Of a stretch of 64,000 nucleotides of DNA, positions 25,935 to 39,294 are shown piece by piece. The position numbers were made by a program, and so were the translations under genes. The DNA is taken from contig NC_021684.1 in NCBI RefSeq assembly GCF_000247815.1, positions 6,707,814 to 6,771,813 of the forward strand, written 5' to 3'. This DNA comes from Ficedula albicollis. Taxonomy: Eukaryota > Chordata > Aves > Passeriformes > Muscicapidae. Under the pieces are notes generated by a model. The model had not been told where the DNA came from, did no database searches, and saw only the letters and a program-made list of their open reading frames with translations. How positions within the stretch are numbered: the first letter of the stretch is position 1; every line of letters starts with the position of its first letter.

Positions 25935-26115
25935 GAGAGTAATCCAACACTGGAATTGTCTGTCCAGGGAGGTTGAGGGGTCTCCATCCTTGGAGATACT
26001 CAAAACCTGATGAGATGTGGCACAAATCAACCTGCTTGAGCTGATTCTTCTTTGAGCCAGGTGGTCGGATGAGGTCTCCAGAGGCTCCTGCCATCTTCAA
26101 CTATTCTTTAAATTT
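25935..26115 (+). mobile_element. CR1 LINE 3' end relic
   Basis: The order AACACTGGAATTGTCTGTCC, AGGGAGGTTGAGGGGTCTCC, TTGGAGATACTCAAAACCTG, CTGCTTGAGCTGATTC and GGTCTCCAGAGGCTCCTGCC follows the avian CR1 3' UTR consensus as I recall it. The terminal octamer repeat is eroded. Confidence 0.8.
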
Positions 26116-26119
26116 TAAA

Positions 26120-27600
26120 AAGCTGTAGAAGGATGATTTAGCCTCTAAATTTCAGGACACAGGATTTGCCATGGAACTGACCATCCAGATGCAAAAGCAC
26201 GGAGCCTGCAACCCCTTGAGCTGAGGGCAGGAAGACACCCTGCTACCCACAGTGCATGAAAAGCCTCTTCTCTGCTTCTTCCATTCAGCCAAGAGAAAAA
26301 GACAGTAGTGGTGGCCTGAATTATGGCACTTGTGGGTTTTTCCTGTTGCTGACAATAACAAGGGGCAGCATTAGTTTCCAGGCAACTGATTTGGTGTCTT
26401 TCCAAAGGCCTCTGGCAGTGGGGTTTCTTACTGAGGACCCTGTTTTCTTCCCTTCCCTTTGTAAGCACTACACTTTCACCTAAATTGTACTCCACTTTCC
26501 TGGTTGCAGGTTTTTTGACATTCTTGCCTTTGATTCTCAGATCCTCACAGCTCTTTTTTAAACACTGGCTCTCCTCATGGAAACCCCCAAAGTGAGTGGA
26601 TCTGCAGGGGCAGCAACACCAAGAGAATGTGGCAGAGATTAAAACCTGGGCTGCTGAGGGTGGCAGAAGACACAGTGGTAAGGTACAGCTGCAGATACAC
26701 ATGCACAGGCATGTGAACTTGGTGTTTATTGTAATCTGGAGTGCTAGAAAGGAGAAAGACTGGGATCAGCACACAACTTTGACAGACCTTCATGTCTACA
26801 AACCTAAAAGTGCTACAAACCACTCAAAATAGATTTATCTGAACTTAACCAAGTCCTCACCTTGGATCGTGGTGCTACTGCAGCAGGCAAGAGGCACCCA
26901 TTAAGCTGCTAAATGCCACAGCATATTCCCTGCTAAAACTGGGGCTACCTCACTGCTGAGCCTGTGGCTTCTGAAGGAGAATAAAAACACCAGCCTTTGC
27001 CAGATAAAGCTCAATAAAGCTGGGTATTTTCACAAACAAAGGAAATTAAATTCTCCAGACTGCACTGTAGAAGTGACCCCCAATGTTCTGTGGCTCAAAC
27101 CCGTGTAGAATTGTAGATATAATTCTTTTAGGCATAGAGACGACCTTTTAGAATCAGAGTCATTTTCCTGGAACTTTACTTTTAGTCTTTAAAATGGAAA
27201 ATTCCAGAAGAGAAGGAAACTTACAGGTTTCTAGGAATATCAGGGATCAACTGTTTCCTAGCAGAAGGCAAGCCAGGAGCCAAAGGTGACCCCAGCACAG
27301 GCTCTGCCCTCATCAGTCAGGGCACTCTTGGGTTACACTGATCCTGGGAAGAGGGGATGGGAATCAGAATGTTCAGATCAACCCCAGGGAAGCAGCAAAC
27401 ATACCATTTCATACAACATGAAATAAGATCCAGCAGGGAAGAGGAGAGGGAAGGTGGAGGGGGATCCATTATTCATGAAGGCAACAGTAGTACAACAGAG
27501 CTTGCACAGACCCATGCAGCGCTGGATTAGGTTACTGCAGAAACAAGGGTTGGTAATGGTATGCCAAAGCTCTGCTTCTTGGGTGTAGAAAGCAGACAGG
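26120..27600. other. Intergenic, no gene recognised
   Basis: Mixed-composition DNA with no family motif, promoter or repeat that I can support. Confidence 0.45.
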
Positions 27601-27607
27601 CATTGAG

Positions 27608-27686
27608 TCCTTCCTTTTCCTTTCTTTTCTCTTTCTTTCCCTTTCTTTCTATTTTTTTCCCTTCCTTTCCCTTCCCTTCCTTTCCC
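27608..27686. repeat. Polypyrimidine microsatellite (TTTCC)n-like
   Basis: About 79 bases of almost pure C/T with a single A. It may form triplex or H-DNA, and its repeat number is probably variable. Confidence 0.85.
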
Positions 27687-27689
27687 AGC

Positions 27690-29150
27690 AGATAATGCTC
27701 TCCTGGGGTATATGACATGAGAAACAAGCTTCCTTGGAAAGCTCTCCTCTTGGTACTTTGAGGAAGATTTGGGAAGTTAGAAACCTGTAGAGCACAGGAG
27801 GAGGGAGAAGCAGACTCTAGAGAGATGGCAGACAGGTGAGATCAAGGTTCCCTCCCTCCCACCAAGGCTGATCCTTATTTCCTCAAAGGGAAACCTATCA
27901 GGGCTTGGCACTTGTCTCAAATGACAGCACGTGTTTGCTATGGCTCTATGGTTTCTCCCAAAGAAATGATTTTTTTTTTTCCCTGTTTGCTGCTTTCTTT
28001 CCTTGCCACCAGAGCTGCTGGCTCCTGTCTGGCAGGCTGGCTGTGGGACACCATTTGCAGATGGATGGGTGAGCAGGTACCTGTGTAACACTGACTCTTA
28101 ACAACACGGAGGACATATTCCAGCAGCTGTCCTGAGCAACTAAACATCCCTGGCTGTTTGGACAGGAAAATGGGCTATGGCTCTGCACTGCTTGGCTTGG
28201 AAGCATCCTGAGAGTAAAACAGAGGGTGAGCCACAGGGTGGATTGATTTGCAGAGGAAGGGCTGCAGCCTTTATAGCTCATAATGGCATCAACCGCAGTG
28301 GTTTAACTGTGTATGGGCTAACTCTAGCCCTTCTTTCAGGCAACCGTGGTGGCTGTTACCTGCATCACTATTACTGCTGGAATTCAATCAGGTGTATGGG
28401 GCAAGGAGGGGATTGTTTCCTGGGCACTTGGAAAGTGGCGGGCAAGGAGGGGATTGTTTCCTGGGCACTTGGTGGCATGTATATACAACACAGGTGGTGG
28501 GTAGGACAAACAGTGGGGCCATTTTGCTTAAACTGGTATGTTCCTGCTCACTTTTTGGTTGATGTGTAGGGAAGAGGCAATGGGGAGAGGATTATCTATT
28601 AAAAACACAATCAGACGTGGAATGTGAATATGGACTGTGGGCTATGATCCAGGGGAAAAAAATCCACCACTCACCGCAATGCTTTTGTTTTGCCTTGAAT
28701 AGAAGCAGACCTGAAATCCTGGAAGTGTAGAAAATGAAGTATTTCCTACCCTGGGCAGCTTGTGCAAGGCTTGTGCAGTGAAGGTGATCCCTCCACTCAG
28801 CAGCTGAGGAGGCAGCAGCAGCTGGAAGCTCACACCAGCAGCGTGGCGGCCCTGGGATTGTGACATCTTTATAGGGGACACTGATGGACTAGAGCATGGG
28901 CTGAATCAGGCCCTTGTGCAAAAAGAGCTCTTCCTCAGCTGAGGGAGGCTTTGCAGGGTCAGACCCTGCTGGTGCTGCAGGAGGTGCTGACACCAAATCA
29001 GTGCATGTCATCGCCGGGCTGTGCCTGGAGGGATGTATGGCTTGAGCACTCTGCCTTGGATCATGTCCCATGTATAGTACTACGGCTGCCAGGCACTGCA
29101 GCCAGAACATTTAGTGCTCACCTGGAATACATTGCACGATATATTTAGAA
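27690..29150. other. Intergenic, no gene recognised
   Basis: No exon supported. It contains a 31-bp direct duplication (28401-28431 and 28442-28472). Confidence 0.45.
28401..28472. repeat. 31-bp direct duplication
   Basis: GCAAGGAGGGGATTGTTTCC plus 11 bases recurs exactly with a 41-bp offset. Confidence 0.85.
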
Positions 29151-29400
29151 TGCCTTTTTTTTCCCCCATTGTTTTTAATTGCATTCAGCTTTTTTGATAT
29201 TTCTGCCGGTGGTCGGCCACATGGTTTTGCAAAGAAAAAGCCACCATTGAGCAGCGTGTGGGCCCCGTGCCTGCCTGTGAGCCAGGTCCCATCTGGCTGT
29301 AATTACTAGCTTCACATCAGCAGAAGAGTGTAATATTTAAACACAAATGTTTGATGTTTGCATAGCAAACCTCAGGATGGAAAGCTCTTGATAATCAGCC
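29150..29400. promoter_or_regulatory. Candidate regulatory element
   Basis: It contains TTTTTAATTGCATTCAGC, CTGGCTGTAATTACTAGC and GTAATATTTAAACACAAATG with intermixed GC-rich words. The texture is that of a conserved noncoding element; function is inferred. Confidence 0.27.
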
Positions 29401-29489
29401 TGCAGGGAGGAGGTGGGCTTGCTGGAGGTGAGCACTGAGGTGTGTGGGATGTAGCAAGACTTTGTGGGGTTTTATGGGGATAGAGAGAA

Positions 29490-29775
29490 GAGCAACACTG
29501 AATTCAGAAGCCCCTTGTGCCTCACTCTGAGCAACACTGAATTCAGAAGCCTCTTGTGCCTCACTCTGGGCAGAAGCTCCACACAGCCTTGTAATCCTCG
29601 ATCTTAGGAAGATGGGCCACAAGCCATGCAGAGCAGTGTGGTGCAGGGCAGGTGACCCTGCCAGAGGGGGCAGAAGCTCCACACAGCCTTGTAATCCTCA
29701 ATCTTAGGAAGATGGGCCACAAGCCGTGCAGGGCAGGTGACCCTGCCAGAGATGCAGGGCAGGTGACCCTGCCAG
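29490..29775. repeat. Compound tandem repeats (39-bp x2, 100-bp x2, 24-bp x3)
   Basis: A 39-bp unit (AGCAACACTGAATTCAGAAG) occurs twice from 29491. A 100-bp unit (GGGCAGAAGCTCCACACAGC) starts at 29568 and 29668. The module GGCAGGTGACCCTGCC occurs at 29647, 29732 and 29758 and is itself an inverted repeat (stems GGCAGG/CCTGCC, loop TGAC). Confidence 0.88.
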
Positions 29776-30749
29776 AGGTCTCCCATCTCATCCCATTCAG
29801 AACAGGTGAGGAGGCTCACTGAAGCTTGCAAAATGGCAGAAGAGCTCCTGAAATCAATACAGGCTCCTTGCCCTAAGTAGTAACCATCAGGATGGATAAT
29901 AACCCTTGTTAGGTTTCAGCAGCTCAGGCACCAGCTGTGTGGGGAGAGCAGGGAGCTGGAGCCAAACACAGAAACATGGACAATCTATTGCACTGCCCTC
30001 CCTAAAATTAGGATTGAGGCCACAGCAAGCATTATCCACCTTCTCTGGCAGAGATAAGATCCAACCCATAGTACCCTTCCAAAGAACCTTCCCCTGCTTA
30101 TAGTGGACACCGTGTGAGATCTCCTGTGTATGGCACTTTGCTTCCCTGCCCTTCAATCCCAATCCTTTGGGGAAGAAAAACAACAAGCTTGTGCTCCCCC
30201 CTGCTCCAATTGGGATGACAAGTGAGAAAATAGCTTCATCTGCTCCCAGGCACCTCTGGAAGGTGACAGACACATGTTGTGCCTGCAGCATCCTCTCTTT
30301 AGCATTAAGGTCCAAGCACAGCCATGCACACCCAGCCAAATGAGAGTCCTGGAGCTGCTGGCCCCTGTGCCACCTCCTGTAGGGTACACAGAACTCTTGC
30401 ATTGCTCCTGACAGAGAAGAAAATCCATGCCTGGAGATGGCTTTTGTTCATAATGCTGTCATGGGGCTAGCAGCTGGCTCTTCCTGAGTTTGTCCAGACA
30501 AGGTTCAACCTGTCACAACTTGTCATTTTATAAGTGCAGGAGGCTAGAGCCTAGGATAACAGGATAATAATAGGATAACAAATGCCTCCTCACTGTCTCG
30601 GGGGTTTGGGGACCTATTCTCTGCACCTTGCACACCCAAGGTGAGCTAGCCCTACTGTCGTCACTGCCTCTGAGCAGCATTGCTCATCTCAACAAACTTT
30701 AAAGCTGCATCCTGACAGACCAAAATAAATCAATCAATAAATAAATCGT

Positions 30750-30960
30750 CCTTCTCGTCTACTGGATTCTGCAGTTTATTTCCTCGGTGCTGATGAAAAA
30801 TAGTTGGATGCTTAGTAGCTTCATGAGACTAATTATGATAAACGGCCCCATTGCTGCTAATATCCGGACATTAATTCCCAGATGGAGCTGCAGAAAATGT
30901 CAGGAATGGAAATGTCAGCTCTCTAAAAGGACCTGGCAGGTATTGAAGTGGGGACTGGAA
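30750..30960. promoter_or_regulatory. Candidate regulatory element
   Basis: It contains GAGACTAATTATGATAAACG, TGCTAATATCCGGACATTAA and nearby homeodomain-type cores. The DNA just before it (30722-30748) is a simple AATAAATC-like stretch. Conservation is inferred. Confidence 0.3.
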
Positions 30961-31460
30961 TGTCAGCAGAGGAGGGAGTAGGGGGAGATCTGGGAATTAG
31001 CAGGATGTCGGCACACATTTGAAAGCTGTAATTCCTCTCACTCGATTGCCCAGTTCCTCCCAGCAATGCCACAACCACAGCCTTCTTCAGATTTTGCCTT
31101 CTCTGAGCTCTGCTCCCTGTACCGAGTCAAAAGATTGGCATGCAGTAAGCAGGTGACAATTTCTTCGGGCAGAAGCTCAACCTTAAGCTTCAGGAATCTC
31201 CTTCTCACTGAAATCCCCAGAAATGTCACCTGCCCTGCAGGATGGACACACCAGTAATTCCCGTTACACTCGGTGTGGGGCAGGCAGGCTGAGAGGCAAC
31301 CTAAGGTCACACTCAAACTCTGCTCCCATTCTCTTCTGGGTTTCATATCTATATTCATATTTACATTGCTACAATTACCAGTTGAATACAAAAATATGAT
31401 GGAAAATAGCAAAAAACTCTCTTTGGGTTTTTGTTCTGGGGTTTTGGGGGAGGATTTTTG

Positions 31461-31493
31461 CTTGCTTGCTTGTTTGTTTGTTTGTTTGTTTGG
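31461..31493. repeat. (CTTG)n/(TTTG)n microsatellite
   Basis: Three CTTG units pass into five TTTG units, ending in GGAGGGAGGG. Confidence 0.85.
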
Positions 31494-32955
31494 AGGGAGG
31501 GAGCTTGTTTGTTTCTGGTTTTTTGTTCATTTTCCACCAACAGTTTTAAATAGTTTCTTGTATTTAAAAGAGCTATTTATGGAGAGTATTCCCTGCCAAG
31601 TGAGAGGTACTTTAAGACTAGATGGACCAGCCAGACAAATGGCATGAATGTCCAGCTACTGAGAGCACTGTGTCAATGATGGCAGAAAGTCAGGCTGGCA
31701 CCTGACTGGTGCAATAAATTAGCTGATGAACAAGTTCAAGAAACTTTGTTGTGAAGCCATTTTATAACAAAATATGTTAGGTTGTCCTCTCATGGTGCAA
31801 AGACATACATTGGTTTTGCTGCTCTGTTCAGCCTGCTGGCTCAGACCCTGTTCTGTACAGCATGTGAAACAGAGGTATTCAGATGATGATCTATTCCAGC
31901 TTTTGGCACATGCTTTCCAGTGGAAAAAATCTGAACAGGTTGGGGATTCCTTGATCATATGCCAATTGAAAGAAAGGCTTTTGACAGGAGGCTGTTGCTG
32001 TTTGTCAGCAAAGGCTGGAATTTTTGCTCAGAGCCAGATTATTTGAACATTTACCTGCTGAGAGGGGATTTAACATCAAGCCTGATGGGTCTGGTTCAGA
32101 CCACAGACTTGAACCAGAACTCTCCACAGCCCCCAGCAAGTTGTCTTGTGGTAGGGAGCCAAGATGCCTCTGTCTCTCATGAAAAGCTTGAAGTTCCTTT
32201 AGAAGCTTCAGGGAAATTTTCCATCCTTTCTATAAGGAGGCAAGTAAAGGGGAAGTAGCTGCACCATGTTTGCTGTGGAGTTACAGAGCTCCAAACCTTC
32301 TGTGTTTGTTCTGACAGATGACCTGTCTTCTGCATGAAATTGATCTGTTGAGAGTTCTGAGGAATTTAAGGGTCTAGCTCCAGGGGATTTGGGAGCTAGA
32401 AGGTGGCATGCTTGGGAGCACCTCTGCCACTAACCCTCTTGGGAATAAAGGTGCCTATAAAGTACATATGGGCTCTTCTTGGAAAAATCTCCCAACTCGC
32501 TTGGAGCTTGCTGGCTGACAAGCTTTTTCTGTGAGCAGCCCCGTGGAGAACAACAGCACTGTATTTGAGGCAGTTCTGGCCAAATCAGCTGAACCAATTG
32601 TGTGAAAAAGGCTACTGCAAGCTCCTCTGCCCACCACTGCTGAGATCTCATCACTGAGATTAACATAACTCTTTATATTCTCCATCCCCACTGCTCCCTG
32701 CCTGCTCAGGCTTGGCCCTGGTAATCCTCACTGTCATCTTCCTCCTTCTGGACAGCCCCATGCTTTTTGTGTGTCTTTCTTGGGGCAGTAACCTCTGCCT
32801 GCAAATTCCCTGGGGAAGCCTTCTTGCTGGGTTGATGTGTGATTCCCAATGTGAGAGAACACACATTGGGGAGATGATTCACTGAGGCATAGTGGTGAAG
32901 ATGAAGGATAAAGATAGCTGACAAGAATGTCACTATCAGAGCCAAAGTCTCATTC

Positions 32956-33041
32956 ACTTTCTGAAGCAAAAACTGTCTGGAAAGTTCAGAACTTGCAGAC
33001 TTTCTGAAGCAAAAACTGTCTGGAAAGTTCGGAGCTTGCAT
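32956..33041. repeat. 43-bp tandem duplication
   Basis: ACTTTCTGAAGCAAAAACTG starts at 32956 and again at 32999. The copies differ at about two bases. Confidence 0.88.
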
Positions 33042-33789
33042 CTATAAACTGTTCACTGGTCCCAGCCTGACTGAATTCAAGGTAACAGCCTTGTGTCAAG
33101 ACAGCAGGAATATACAGAGAATCTGGCATGATATCACCTCCCCAGAATCAACCTGCCCCTTCAGGAGAAGTGCTGAGCCAACAAGAAGGCAGACTTTGTC
33201 CTGACTCTCCCTGCTTTATGATTTCTCACTGTTTTGTGTCTTGGGGTTTGATCTGAGGACTTTCTGTCAAATGTACTGCTAGCATTGTCAACATGTGGTG
33301 TTTTACTCTAGATTAATGCTGTATCTTGTGTGTGGGAACATATGTAGGTGTGGAGACAGAGAAATCTAGGGCCTTATTCTCTAGTGGCCTTGTGCTTTTA
33401 GGATCATTTACACCTTCAGCAAAATGTGTGTGGGGTGGGTATGGAAACACTGCTAAATCTGATGGGGCCTGCCACCCACAGTAGGGGGTAGGTGCAAGTG
33501 ATGGAACAAAACAACCAGCACATCATCTCCAAGGTCCACAGAAGTCAGGATTTTTGCTATTTTATTCTTCCTCCCATAACTAAGGGAAGGCTGTTCTCTG
33601 TAGAAGCAAGCTTGGGTGTGATATGGGATTTTCTGGGCTATTGGATTGGGATAGATACAGGAGAGCCCAATGATGGAAAGTGCAGAGCAGGAAAAGTGGC
33701 TCCAACAGCTCAGACCATGCACAAGAAAAGCTGGGCTCAAAAGAGCCTCAGACAGAGAATGAGCCATTAGCATGTTTCACATATTTCTC

Positions 33790-33926
33790 CTTTCCAGTGC
33801 CAGCTCACATCCTAGCACCTACTGAAACTGGTTTGATTCTCATGTCTGGTAACTGTGTGAAAGGAGAGGCCTTTCCAGTGCCAGCTCACATCCTAGCACC
33901 TGCTGAAACTGGTTTGATTCTCATGT
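33790..33926. repeat. 56-bp direct duplication, 81-bp offset
   Basis: CTTTCCAGTGCCAGCTCACA starts at 33790 and 33871 and continues to TTTGATTCTCATGT in both, with one difference (CCTACT versus CCTGCT). Confidence 0.88.
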
Positions 33927-35760
33927 GTGAAAGGAGAGTTCTCTCCCTCCCTGTGAGTCCAGACTCTGCTAACCATTGCTCATGCTTTCACTCCAGTGGT
34001 GTGACAGGAGACAGGGAGAAGGGTGCACTCCTCCCAAAACAGCCTTGCACTAAGGAAAATACTGGGTAAGTCGCTGACCAGTGTATTTCAGCAGGGGCTC
34101 AGGAACCTCTTCTTGGAGAACTGTTTTCTTGGGAACTCAGCATCAAATCTGTGGCATCAAAAGTGCACATGGTAGAAAAGGAACACTAAGAAGAACTGAC
34201 AGAAGAAAGACAACAGTAAACCTTTTGTGCTGGCCCAGCTGGGAACAGCTGACCTATCAGATTGATATGAGAAGCTGAAACCACAGAGATGCTCAGCTGT
34301 GCCAACTATCACCACTGCCATTTTGAACCTGCCCTTTGCAAGTGGGTAAGTAGCACATTCACCTGCCTGGTCTTCCTGCTGCAACACCTGGGAGCAAAGC
34401 TCTGGAGAACCAGAAAGGCCTTCTGAAGGCAGGTCAGGGAACGGATCAGACATGGCAGCACATGGATGGCGAGCAGGTGGCTCACATGCCTGTTTGCTTT
34501 CTGTTCTGGCCTGGTGGGTTTGTGAAGACCCAGCCAGTCAAATCAGTGAGGCTTTCACCTCCTGACTTGCTGAAGCATTTTGTGGTGAACTTTGAAAGCC
34601 TGGTCCAAAATGAAGCCCAGCTGATCACAGAAAGAGCAACACCTGCTGTGAATCCCAGCCCACTGCAGAGGGGATAAAGCCAGCATGAAACGGATGCATA
34701 TTTTTCCCATGCAGAGGGCAACAGGGCTCCACCATTGTTTCCTCTCAATCAGAGAAGCCATCTGGGATGTGACTCCAGGGAACTCCAGCAAGAACTGTAA
34801 TTATATCAAACATAATTGAGGCAAGCCAGCAGCACTCCTTACTTAAGTAAAGCGATGAGGCCAGCAATATGACAGAGGATGTACACCTAGGAGTTTCTCC
34901 AGCATCCGCTGCTTTCAGTGGGGCTGGGAGCAGTTCAGCATGAAGTGCAAATCCACACAGAGACCTCCTTGCTGCACAGGGCTGATCCTGTGAACACCTT
35001 GGCAGCAGCTGAGCACTGCTGTGAGGGAGCTTGCTTATCTGGAGAAGCTTGTGTTTCTTCTCTGAGGCTCTGCCTGCCCCACCTTTCTCTGTCCAAACCT
35101 CACATCCCCTCACTTGCAAATTTTCAGCAGGTACCCAGGCAGGGAGAGGAGCCAGTGCTCTTGGCCTGAGCTCTGCTGCCTCCCTATGGCATGCCCCCCA
35201 TCCTGGTGCCTCTTTGCCCAATTCTCTGCCCCCACACAATGCCTAGCAGGCATCCCTTGGGCCAGCCTGCCATCTCTGTTTTCCTGCTCCTCTGGCCCTG
35301 CTTTCTAGGACTCACACCTCTCCCAAGTGCACAGCTGGAAAGCAGCAGGACTTACTGTCAGCCTGGACTGGGCCAGCAGGCATTAGGGATCTCAAAAGAG
35401 CTATGAAGCAACCCCTGCCCACCCGCCTGCCACAGCTCTGCTCCTGCAGAAGCCTCCTCTCATCTCCTGTTTCATCCTCTCCTCTTCCTCCTCTGCCCTT
35501 GGTACTCCTTCACAGTAGATCTCTTATGGCTTGGGGCTTTTTCTCTTTAAATCTTTTCCTCTCTGCTTTTCCACCTCCTTCCTCTCCCCCAGAATACTTC
35601 AAACCTGTTCTTCCTCACTCCCCCGCAGGGCTGGCACTGCTTGTCCCTGCCCCACCGTTCCCTCTGTGGGGGACCAGCTGGTTGGGGCTTGTTCAACAGG
35701 ACTCAGTGCCATTTTCCTTCTGTAGGATGACATGTTCTCCAGGATCAGTAGTCCCCCATC

Positions 35761-35830
35761 CCCACCCAGCATGATCTTTGAGCTCAAGACTTTCACACCC
35801 CACCCAGCATGATCTTTGAGCTCAAGACTC
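35761..35830. repeat. 38-bp tandem duplication
   Basis: CCCACCCAGCATGATCTTTG starts at 35761 and 35799 and runs to CTCAAGACT in both. Confidence 0.85.
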
Positions 35831-36183
35831 TCATGCGTACACAGTGTTGATTTCGACAAGCCAAGGTGCAGCTCTACATCAGCACCCTGCCTGCCTCCAC
35901 GTTTTGGGGATGGGATGGAGGAAAGATCTGCTGGACCTTCCTGGACAGTGGCTGGCAGGCTCGGCAGCCAGCTGGTGTGGAAGGTGGCACTGGGACAGCA
36001 GTTACCCAGCTCCTTGCCTTCCTGGCATGGGCAATGGGGGCTGTCCCCAGTGGCACTCGGTGGCTCCGCGCTGGGATGCCGAGCACCCACACCGGGCGGC
36101 TGGCACGGGCTGGTAATGGCTTGGTGGCACTGCTCCACAGCCGTGGCCTCTGGTGGCAGCTCCGCGTTGGCCATAGTGTGGTG

Positions 36184-36414
36184 ACTCAGCAGTGACTCTG
36201 AAGTAGCAGTGTGGCGGCAATTCTGAGATGCCAGTGGCAACTCCGTAGTGGTGACTCTTAGGTTGCTCCAGGGGTCTGCGATGACCCCGCGTCGGCAGAC
36301 TCAGCAGTGACTCTGAAGTAGCAGTGTGGCGGCAATTCTGAGATGCCAGTGGCAACTCCGTAGTGGTGACTCTTAGGTTGCTCCAGGGGCTCTGCGATGA
36401 CCCCGCGTCGGCAG
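36184..36414. repeat. 115-bp tandem duplication at CpG island edge
   Basis: Copy 1 (36184-36298) and copy 2 (36299-36414) both run from ACTCAGCAGTGACTCTGAAG to CCCCGCGTCGGCAG and differ essentially by one inserted base. The duplication abuts the GC-rich segment that leads to poly-C block 3. Confidence 0.9.
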
Positions 36415-36415
36415 C

Positions 36416-36525
36416 TGAGGTGGCACCGGGAGCTCTGCGGTGGCTCGGTGTCCCTCTGAGGTGGCACCGGGGGCTCTGCGGTGGCTCGGTGGTGGCTCTG
36501 AGGTGGCACCGGGGGCTCTGCACGG
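36416..36525. repeat. 41-bp GC-rich minisatellite, three units
   Basis: TGAGGTGGCACCGGG(A/G)GCTC starts at 36416, 36457 and 36499. The unit also contains GCGGTGGCTCGGTG. The third is truncated. Confidence 0.85.
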
Positions 36526-36607
36526 CCCCGCGCTGGCAGCTGCCCGTTGGGGCAGGCCCCGCTCCCCCCCGGCTCGCGCGCGGCGTTGCCGGGCCCGCGC
36601 TGCCCCG

Positions 36608-37091
<484 letters not shown>

Positions 37092-37374
37092 CAGATGAAA
37101 CCGGCAGCAGCGTTTGTTTCACCCGTGCCGTGCTCCGTAAATGACACAAACGCTGCTGGAGTGGCGGTGCCAGTGCTCGGCGGGTGTCGCCCTGGGAGCC
37201 GCTCTGGCTCTGCCCATCTCCACACGCCGCGCGTTAACAGCCCCTGCGCTGCTCCTCCCGCGCCCCGGCGTCTTTCACAGATGAAACCGGCAGCAGCGTT
37301 TGTTTCACCCGTGCCGTGCTCCGTAAATGACACAAACGCTGCTGGAGTGGCGGTGCCAGTGCTCGGCGGGTGTC
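37092..37374. repeat. 97-bp exact direct repeat (probable false duplication)
   Basis: 37092-37188 and 37278-37374 are identical and both begin CAGATGAAACCGGCAGCAGC. The first copy starts at the base after the adapter remnant, so it is likely the end of a read that was pasted in during gap closing. Confidence 0.9.
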
Positions 37375-37420
37375 CTGCACCCAGCGCGTGTGAGCCCGGG
37401 CCGTGCCGCTGAGCCCGGCC

Positions 37421-37645
<225 letters not shown>

Positions 37646-39140
37646 CTTTCCCGTGGAGAAAAGAATGCATTTAAAAGCCCAGAGGAAAATCAATTTTAAA
37701 ACTCTGCAAATTGTTGGAGGGAATGGGCTGCCATAAAACTCAAAATTACTTTCAACTCTCTTTTTAAAGTAGAAGGGATTTTAAGTACGGGATAATGTTG
37801 GAAGCTGTTTGTTGAGAGTGCATCCCCTTGTCTGAGCTTATATTGTATGGCTTAAATTGTAGGAAGAGGGAATTTCTGCATGTTGGTGTCCAGATGGTCT
37901 AGTAGCTGGGATTCTGGCTATGCACAGATAAATAGATTTCAGATAAATACTAGATTTCAATCTGCGGTTTTGCTTAGGGGTTAGATGATATTTCAAGTAC
38001 TGTTCTCTAGTTCTGTTGCAATTTTTAGCCATTTTAAATCTTATTTGAAAGAAAAGAGTCCCATTTTGTGAAAGCTTTGGATCAAAGAATTGAAGTAGAG
38101 GCAACAGATCAAAAAGCTCATACCAGACGTTGAGCAAGACATGTGGGAGTTTGACTTCTTGGATGTGTAAAGCCTGGATTTACTGAGAAAATGTAATTAT
38201 AGTTTTGCCACAATGACATACAGACACTGTAGCTAATGTTGTGTCAGCAGTGCCATAAGAATATGCTCTCACTTTGAGTAGTTCAATTTAGCATAATGCG
38301 TTGTACCTGGTATATCTAGGAAACATGCTTTTCAGGTGTGAGGGAGCATGACTGAACTCATGCACAGATAGGTGTCTCAGCAGTCAGGAAAAGGTTTTCT
38401 AGCTAAAACTGGGACAGCTTGGTGCCAGCCAGATGTTTGCCTGTGAAGAACAGGGAGATGCTCCCAGGTGTGCAAGGGGAGGAGAAGGGTTGCTGAGGAG
38501 GGCAGAGAAGCTGCTTTCAGGAAGACATCTCACCTACTTGCAATGAGCTGGACTCCTATTTCTTCCAGCTTTGTGCCTCTCCTTGTCAAAGGAGAGCTTC
38601 AGTCCCGAGGAAAGTGCTCCAAGTAGGAAAGGATTGAAGGCTGTGAATGTGGCAGGTCTGCAAGCCTCCTGCCCCCAGCTGGAGTGTGACGGGGCACTGG
38701 GCAGTTTCACTGCTCTTCCTCAGGATCCCTCGGACAGCCAAGGAATCCTTGAGCACAAGCTATGTGCTACCATCAGCAATTGCTGTAGCAGAGCTGGCTG
38801 GAAGCTTGGGCTGCCATCGTGTGCTCGCTGCAGAATGGAAGGTGTTCTCTCCCTGGCAGTCCATGCCAAGCTCTGCTGCCCAGGGATGAGGGTGTGGGGT
38901 CAGCCCTGGATGGAGGAAGGGGAGGACAGCCCTAGGTCTGCATGCTGCACATTCTTTCGAGGATGTGGAAAGGCAGTTGGTGTTGGAAGCTTGGAAAGAG
39001 GGAACTGCTTTGCAGTAAACTTCCTGGCTTAACAGTTAGGCTGAGTAAAAGAAAGAGGGTCTCTTCACGTCTTTGAAACCAGCCTGGAGACCGTTCCTGA
39101 GAGGTGGATGGGACCAACCAAACCACCTAGCTGGAGGCTA

Positions 39141-39294
39141 GTACTGAAACAAACTCCCCACCATGCTCTGGGAAACCTCCTTGTTGGAAAACCCAGGCAC
39201 ATCCCAGTAGCTAGGTAGTACTGAAACAAACTCCCCACCATGCTCTGGGAAACCTCCTTTTTGGAAAACCCAGACACATCCCAGTAGCTAGAAT
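39141..39294. repeat. 77-bp tandem duplication
   Basis: GTACTGAAACAAACTCCCCA starts at 39141 and 39218; both copies end CACATCCCAGTAGCTAG. They differ at two bases. Confidence 0.9.

Larger units (their letters stand above)
30960..36180. other. Intergenic, no gene recognised
   Basis: No supported exon. It includes a (TTTG)n run (31461-31493), a 43-bp duplication (32956-33041), an 81-bp duplication (33790-33926) and a 38-bp duplication (35761-35830). Confidence 0.45.

Noticed and set aside
35599..36523. Long frames on the - strand (171-213 codons) near 36 kb
   Set aside because: GC-rich, stop-poor and repetitive DNA (115-bp and 41-bp repeats) produces them; no conserved motif.
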